The position numbers and the translations under genes are program-made. Below the pieces are notes generated by a model. That model saw nothing but the letters and a program-made list of their open reading frames with translations, searched no databases and was not told the DNA's origin. A stretch of 64,000 nt of DNA from Candidatus Binatia bacterium (GTDB lineage: Bacteria; Desulfobacterota; Binatia; HRBIN30), in NCBI GenBank assembly GCA_023150935.1, contig JAKLJW010000020.1, positions 1-64,000 of the forward strand. Reading direction: 5' to 3'. Every line of letters starts with the position of its first letter. Within the stretch, counting starts at the first letter, position 1. Positions 59,561 through 64,000 of this stretch are shown here, one piece after another.

Positions 59561-60886
59561 ATGCCGCTCCCCCTGGAAGTGTACGCTGAGCGCCGCCGCG
59601 TTGTTCTGGATCGCATTGGAGCCCGGGGGGCCGCGGTCTTTCCGGCGGCGCCCGTGGCGATGCGAGCGGCGGACGTGGAGCACCGCTATCGTCCCGATGC
59701 CGACCTGCTGTATCTCACCGGGTTCCCCGAGCCCGAGGCCGTCTGCCTTCTTCTGCCCGGGCATCCGACCGACGAGTTCGTGCTCTTTGTGCGGCCGCGC
59801 AATCCCGAGCGCGAGACCTGGACCGGTCCGCGCACCGGCGTCGAGGGGGCCGTCGAGCAGTACGGAGCGCAGTCGGCCCATCCGATCGACACGCTCGATC
59901 AAAAGATCGTCGAGTACGTCGGGGAGCGGGATGCTCTTTACTGCGCGGTCGGTCGCGATCGGGCCTTTGCGGAGCGCGTTCTCGGGTGGCTGCGGCATTG
60001 GCAGCAGTGCAGGCCGCGCACGGGAAAGGGCCCAACTGCCCTGCTCGACCCCGCTCCTATTGTCCACGAGCAGCGTCTGATCAAGCGCGACGAAGAGATC
60101 GATCGCATGCGGCGGGCGGCGGGGATTTCGGCGGAAGCCCATCTCCTGGCGATGCGGAGCGCCCGCCACGGCGAGCCGGAATACGCCGTCGAGGCCCTCA
60201 TCGATCATACGTTCCGTCGTCTGGGTGGAAACGGGCCGGCGTACCCATCGATTGTGGCCTCCGGGATCAACGCGACGGTTCTGCACTATACGGCCAACGA
60301 GCGAACGATGCGTGATGGCGATCTGTTACTTGTCGACGCGGGAGCCGAGTTCGACGGCTACTGTGCCGACATCACCCGGACATATCCGGTTGGGCGGGAC
60401 TTCACCCCGGCGCAGCGCGCGATTTACGAGGTCGTGCTGCGCGCGCAAGCCGAGGCGATCTCGGTAGTGCGCGCCGAGGCGCGCATCGACGACGTTCATC
60501 GGCGTGCCGTGGAGGTCATTGTCGATGGGCTCCTCGACCTGCGCGTTCTGCTCGGAGAGCGCGCGGAGATTCTCGAAAAAGATTTGTACAAGCCGTTCTA
60601 TATGCACCGCACCAGTCACTGGCTCGGGCTCGATGTGCACGACGCCGGTGCGTACAAGGAAGACGACGGGGGCGGACGGCGTTTGGTGCCGGGCATGGTC
60701 CTGACTGTTGAGCCCGGCATCTACATCGGACCCGGCTGCGTTGACGTCGATCCGCGATTCGCGGGTATTGGAGTGCGGATCGAGGACGATGTCCTGGTGA
60801 CCGCCACCGGGTGCGATGTGCTCACGGCCGCGGTGCCGAAGGACCCTGCCGACCTCGCCGCTGTGCGCCGTTCGGTGGGGCCGTGA
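59561..60886 (+). CDS. pepP: Xaa-Pro aminopeptidase
   Basis: 441 aa from the ATG at 59561. N-terminal creatinase-like domain with YRPDADLLYLTGFPEPEA, then the pita-bread metallopeptidase: metal ligands in LLVDAGAEFDGYCADITRTYP, HRTSHWLGLDVHD, VLTVEPGIYIG and GVRIEDDVLV. It removes N-terminal residues before proline using two Mn2+. Standard length. Confidence 0.96.
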   Translation: MPLPLEVYAERRRVVLDRIGARGAAVFPAAPVAMRAADVEHRYRPDADLLYLTGFPEPEAVCLLLPGHPTDEFVLFVRPRNPERETWTGPRTGVEGAVEQYGAQSAHPIDTLDQKIVEYVGERDALYCAVGRDRAFAERVLGWLRHWQQCRPRTGKGPTALLDPAPIVHEQRLIKRDEEIDRMRRAAGISAEAHLLAMRSARHGEPEYAVEALIDHTFRRLGGNGPAYPSIVASGINATVLHYTANERTMRDGDLLLVDAGAEFDGYCADITRTYPVGRDFTPAQRAIYEVVLRAQAEAISVVRAEARIDDVHRRAVEVIVDGLLDLRVLLGERAEILEKDLYKPFYMHRTSHWLGLDVHDAGAYKEDDGGGRRLVPGMVLTVEPGIYIGPGCVDVDPRFAGIGVRIEDDVLVTATGCDVLTAAVPKDPADLAAVRRSVGP

Positions 60887-60974
60887 TGGCGCGCTTCGTG
60901 TCAAGCTTCAGTCCCCGTTGACTCGCTGGTGTGAATCGCGTATCCGGCGCGCTCCATCCTGTGCAGCCCGTCAA

Positions 60975-61715
60975 ATGGCGATCGTACGTCCGCAAACCGA
61001 GACCCTGGAGATCGTTCGAGACGGGGAACGCCTGCGCGCATTTGCCGCCTGGTTGAGACGCGATGACCGGCGGCCGGCAGTAGTTCTTATCCACGACGTA
61101 CGCGGCCTCGGGGATCACTACCGCGAGGTCGCCTGTCGTTTTGCGGCGGCCGGCTTTTTCTGCCTGGCCCTGGACCTTTACAGCCGTGAGGGTACGCCTG
61201 AGCTGCCCGACATGGAGGCAATCTCCCGGCACATGGCCGCCCTCGACGATCGACGTGTCCTCGGAGACATCGAGTGTGCCGTGCGGTACCTGGCGATTCG
61301 TCCCGAAGTGCGATCGCGATCGATCGGCATCGCCGGATTCTGTATGGGCGGCCAGTATGCCCTGATGGCTGCCTGCGCGGTGCCGGGCCTCGCGGCTTGT
61401 GTGAGCTTCTACGGTATGTTGCGCTATGCACAGACGCCACCCCACAAACCGGAGAGTCCACTGGAAATGGCGGCCCGGCTGCAGTGCCCCTACCTTGGGC
61501 TGTTCGGTGCGGAGGACGCGCTGATTCCGCGGGCCGACGTCAAGGCCCTCGAAGGTACGCTGCGGAAGGCGGGGAAGCAGTTCAAGATCAAGTCGTATGC
61601 CGGCGCCGGGCATGCCTTCTTCAACGACACCCGCCCTGACGCGTATCATCCCGCAGCTGCGAAAGACGCGTGGCAACGCGCGTTAGACTTCTTCCGGCTG
61701 CACCTCGGTTCTTAG
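60975..61715 (+). CDS. Dienelactone hydrolase family protein
   Basis: 246 aa from the ATG at 60975. Alpha/beta-hydrolase with DVRGLGDHYREVACRFAAAGF, nucleophile GFCMGGQYAL (Cys as in dienelactone hydrolase), Asp in LFGAEDALIP and His in YAGAGHAFFND. It would cleave lactone or ester bonds; the natural substrate is not evident. Confidence 0.92.
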   Translation: MAIVRPQTETLEIVRDGERLRAFAAWLRRDDRRPAVVLIHDVRGLGDHYREVACRFAAAGFFCLALDLYSREGTPELPDMEAISRHMAALDDRRVLGDIECAVRYLAIRPEVRSRSIGIAGFCMGGQYALMAACAVPGLAACVSFYGMLRYAQTPPHKPESPLEMAARLQCPYLGLFGAEDALIPRADVKALEGTLRKAGKQFKIKSYAGAGHAFFNDTRPDAYHPAAAKDAWQRALDFFRLHLGS

Positions 61716-61781
61716 TGAACTCGGGCCGCCGGGCTCGTCCGCGTCGCGGTCTTCCTGCAATTGGCCGCGCCGACGGTGTCG

Positions 61782-61810
61782 TTGCGGCGTTAGAGAAGTT
61801 CCACTAGCGT
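61782..61810 (+). promoter_or_regulatory. Predicted leaderless promoter of lipB-lipA
   Basis: TTGCGG (61782-61787), 17 bases, TAGCGT (61805-61810), then eight bases to the ATG at 61819. Confidence 0.5.
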
Positions 61811-61818
61811 ACCTCTCG

Positions 61819-62472
61819 ATGTCGTTCACCGTGCGCGATCTGGGGCGTTGTTCCTACGCCGACGCGCTGGCGTTACAGTGCCAACTGCTGGAGTGCAAAC
61901 TCGGCGGCGACGATACCGATTATCTGCTCGTCGTCGAGCACGAATCGGTCTATACCCTGGGTCGGGGTGCAGACGTCGCCGACCTTTGCGGCGCCGACGC
62001 CAGGCTCGGGGTTCCGGTATTTCGTGTCGGTCGTGGCGGCGGTGTGACCTATCACGGCCCGGGGCAGGTCGTTGCCTATCCGATCGTGGCTTTACGGGGG
62101 CGCATCCGCGATGTGGGTCGTTACGTACGTACCCTCGAGGGCGCACTGATGGCGACCTGCGCTGCCTTCGGTATCGGGGCGGAGCGTCGGCGCGGGGCGC
62201 CGGGGGCCTGGGTGGGCGATGAGAAGATCGCGGCCGTCGGCGTCGGCGTCCGGCGCTGGGTTGCCTGGCATGGGGTGGCCCTCAACGTCGCCACCGATCT
62301 GTCTTTCTTCGATGCCATCGTGCCCTGTCGCATGCCGTCCGTGCGCATGACTTCGATGCAACGGCTACTCGGCACGGCGCCGCCGCTGAGTGCCGTGCAG
62401 GCCACACTCGTACAGTACCTCCGGGCCGCCCTGGAGGAGGCGCCACGGATGGGGATGGAGAGCAGGCCGTGA
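61819..62472 (+). CDS. lipB: Octanoyltransferase
   Basis: 217 aa. It contains RGGGVTYHGPGQVVAYP, the Lys in DEKIAAVGV and the catalytic Cys in IVPCRMPSVRMTSM, which departs slightly from the usual VPCGI. It moves octanoyl from ACP to lipoyl domains. It overlaps lipA by four bases (GTGA), so both lipoate synthesis steps are coupled. Confidence 0.96.
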   Translation: MSFTVRDLGRCSYADALALQCQLLECKLGGDDTDYLLVVEHESVYTLGRGADVADLCGADARLGVPVFRVGRGGGVTYHGPGQVVAYPIVALRGRIRDVGRYVRTLEGALMATCAAFGIGAERRRGAPGAWVGDEKIAAVGVGVRRWVAWHGVALNVATDLSFFDAIVPCRMPSVRMTSMQRLLGTAPPLSAVQATLVQYLRAALEEAPRMGMESRP

Positions 62473-63323
62473 GTGTCGCCCGACGCCACCCGGAGTGGAT
62501 CAAGGTCAAGGCACCTGGTGGCCCGGCCTTCTTTGCAACCAAGCGCATCGTCAAGGAGCTGCGCCTGCACACCGTTTGCGAGGAGGCGCACTGTCCGAAC
62601 GTCGGCGAGTGCTGGGGGCACCGAACGGCGACTTTCATGCTGCTCGGCGAAGTCTGCACCCGTAATTGCGCGTTTTGCGCGGTGGTCCATGGGCGCCCAG
62701 ATCCGGTCGACCCCCTGGAGCCGGCCCGGGTCGCCGAGGGAGTGGTGCAGCTCGGTCTGCGACACGTGGTGGTGACGTCGGTGGATCGGGACGACCTGCC
62801 CGATGGCGGTGCCGGGCAGTTCGTGCGCACGGCCCAGGCGATCCGGGCGCGGGTGCCCGAGTGTCGCATCGAAGTGCTGGTGCCCGACTTCCGCCCCGAC
62901 ATCGCTGGGGTCGACTTGGTGGTCGATGCCCCCATTGACATCCTCAATCACAACGTCGAGACAGTGCCGCGGTTGTACAGGCGTGCGCGGCCGGGGGCGT
63001 CGTATGCGCGCTCCCTCGAGATCCTCGGTCGGGCCAAGTCGCGGCGGCCCGAGCTACTCACCAAGACGGGCCTGATGTTGGGTCTGGGGGAGGAGCAAGC
63101 GGAGGTGCGGTCGGTGCTTCGCGACCTCGTGGGTGTCGGGTGCGACATCCTCACCCTGGGTCAGTATCTGCGCCCGTCGGCGGCACAGATGCCCGTGGCG
63201 CGTTATCTGGAGCCGTCGGAGTTCGTAGCGTGGCGCAGCGAGGGGTTGGCCTGCGGCTTTCGGCATGTCGAAGCCGGACCTCTGGTCCGTAGCTCGTACC
63301 ATGCCTGGACCCACGTGCCCTGA
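62469..63323 (+). CDS. lipA: Lipoyl synthase
   Basis: 284 aa, GTG start. Auxiliary cluster motif CEEAHCPNVGECW, radical-SAM motif CTRNCAFC, and the C-terminal RSSYHA whose Ser ligates the auxiliary [4Fe-4S] cluster. It inserts two sulfurs into octanoyl chains. Complete, and coupled to lipB. Confidence 0.98.
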   Translation: MSVARRHPEWIKVKAPGGPAFFATKRIVKELRLHTVCEEAHCPNVGECWGHRTATFMLLGEVCTRNCAFCAVVHGRPDPVDPLEPARVAEGVVQLGLRHVVVTSVDRDDLPDGGAGQFVRTAQAIRARVPECRIEVLVPDFRPDIAGVDLVVDAPIDILNHNVETVPRLYRRARPGASYARSLEILGRAKSRRPELLTKTGLMLGLGEEQAEVRSVLRDLVGVGCDILTLGQYLRPSAAQMPVARYLEPSEFVAWRSEGLACGFRHVEAGPLVRSSYHAWTHVP

Positions 63324-63409
63324 AGTGCGGCACAAGGTGGACACTGCGGACGTTTTCTGCGATGAATTGCCGTCGTGTCAAGCTGTAAAGGCCAAAGGCG
63401 GAGACGGTG

Positions 63410-64000
63410 ATGATCAAGCTCTACTACCATGTGGACTGCCCTTACTCGCAGAAGGTGCGGATCGTGCTTGCCGAGAAGGATCTCGAGCACGAACTCGTGC
63501 ACGTCGACCTCGCGAAGGGGGATCACAAGACGGCCGAGTTCCGCAAGCTGAACCCGCTCGGGAAGGTGCCTGTGCTGGTGGACGAGGACGTCGTGGTGTA
63601 CGACTCGACGATTATCGACGAGTATCTCGACGAAGAGTATCCGAACCCGTCGCTTATGCCCGAGGATTCCGCCGGTCGGGCTCGCGTGCGACTGCTCGAG
63701 GACTTCTGCGACAGCTTCTTTATTCCGCAGACGGTATTCATTCTTACCGAGCTCCACCGTTCGGACGCGGAGCGCGACCAGGAGAAGATTCGGCGGTACT
63801 CGGGTGAGATTCAACGTGTCTTGCAATGGCTGGAGCCGCAACTCGCCGGCAAGCCTTTTCTGGTCGGCGATTTCTCTATTGCGGACGCGGCGTTTGCCGG
63901 CCGGGCCGTGATCCTGTCGCAACTTGGCGTCGAGATCGATCCCCGTTTGCACAATGTCGCGGCGTGGATCGGGCGGCTTTACGAACGCCCGAGCGTACGC
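63410..64000 (+). CDS. Glutathione S-transferase family protein (cut by window end)
   Basis: 197 codons seen; continues past the window. Thioredoxin-like N-terminal domain with LYYHVDCPYSQKVRIVLAEKDLEHE (CPYS active-site region) and NPLGKVPVLVDEDVVVYDSTIIDEYLDE. Alpha-helical C-terminal domain with GDFSIADAAF. It resembles the SspA/zeta-like bacterial GSTs. The ATG at 63410 has GGAG close by. Confidence 0.92.
   Translation, partial: MIKLYYHVDCPYSQKVRIVLAEKDLEHELVHVDLAKGDHKTAEFRKLNPLGKVPVLVDEDVVVYDSTIIDEYLDEEYPNPSLMPEDSAGRARVRLLEDFCDSFFIPQTVFILTELHRSDAERDQEKIRRYSGEIQRVLQWLEPQLAGKPFLVGDFSIADAAFAGRAVILSQLGVEIDPRLHNVAAWIGRLYERPSVR

Overview
The window is a 64 kb piece of a GC-rich bacterial chromosome with dense coding on both strands. 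Several signs point to the Deltaproteobacteria in the broad sense (Myxococcota, Desulfobacterota or Binatota-like lineages). They are the order thrS-rpmI-rplT-pheS-pheT-ihfA-merR-tRNA-Pro-surE, two surface proteins ending in MYXO-CTERM-like tails, a Cys-rich 'CDDGN' repeat protein, and an acyl-CoA gene repertoire (family III CoA-transferases, double MaoC hydratase). The assignment is an inference from gene content; no rRNA or other phylogenetic marker was analysed.

Layout. 1-6.8 kb is an accessory island. It holds a diversity-generating retroelement cassette (Avd-like gene, A-rich template repeat, reverse transcriptase), a VapBC pair, a decayed PIN toxin with its antitoxin, a RES/Xre toxin-antitoxin pair, two decayed nucleotidyltransferase loci and many hairpin repeats. 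6.7-7.9 kb is a surface-anchored secreted protein. 8.2-12.1 kb is a partial complex I operon (nuoA-H-J-K-N), followed by dodecin and an MBL-fold hydrolase. 13.4-22.9 kb is a core block: a DsbA-like protein, tRNA-Val, thrS, rpmI, rplT, pheST, ihfA, merR, tRNA-Pro, surE and apt. infC is missing from its usual place. 23-32 kb holds fumC, a dipeptidase, a secreted beta-helix protein, a Fic protein and a double CoA-transferase. 32-45.7 kb holds a membrane glycosyltransferase-like protein, an AbrB/PIN pair, an epimerase, tldD/pmbA, a hydrolase, a HEAT-repeat protein and other proteins. 45.9-50.4 kb is a three-gene secreted cluster with dockerin-like and cohesin-like modules. 50.7-64 kb holds fpr, fabF, two Get3/ArsA-like ATPases, a double MaoC hydratase, a slipin, pepP, a dienelactone hydrolase, lipB-lipA and a glutathione S-transferase cut by the window end.

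Most notable. (1) The retroelement reverse transcriptase carries a C-terminal domain that aligns by eye to domain I of MutS, the mismatch-reading domain, and keeps an aromatic-x-Glu motif. (2) The cluster at 45.9-50.4 kb looks like a cell-surface cohesin/dockerin assembly outside the classical cellulosome setting. (3) At least nine genes without a Shine-Dalgarno sequence have a TTGNNN-like/TANNNT-like promoter placed so that transcription would begin at or within a few bases of the start codon, suggesting widespread leaderless mRNAs. (4) Complex I genes are split, and infC is displaced from its conserved operon.
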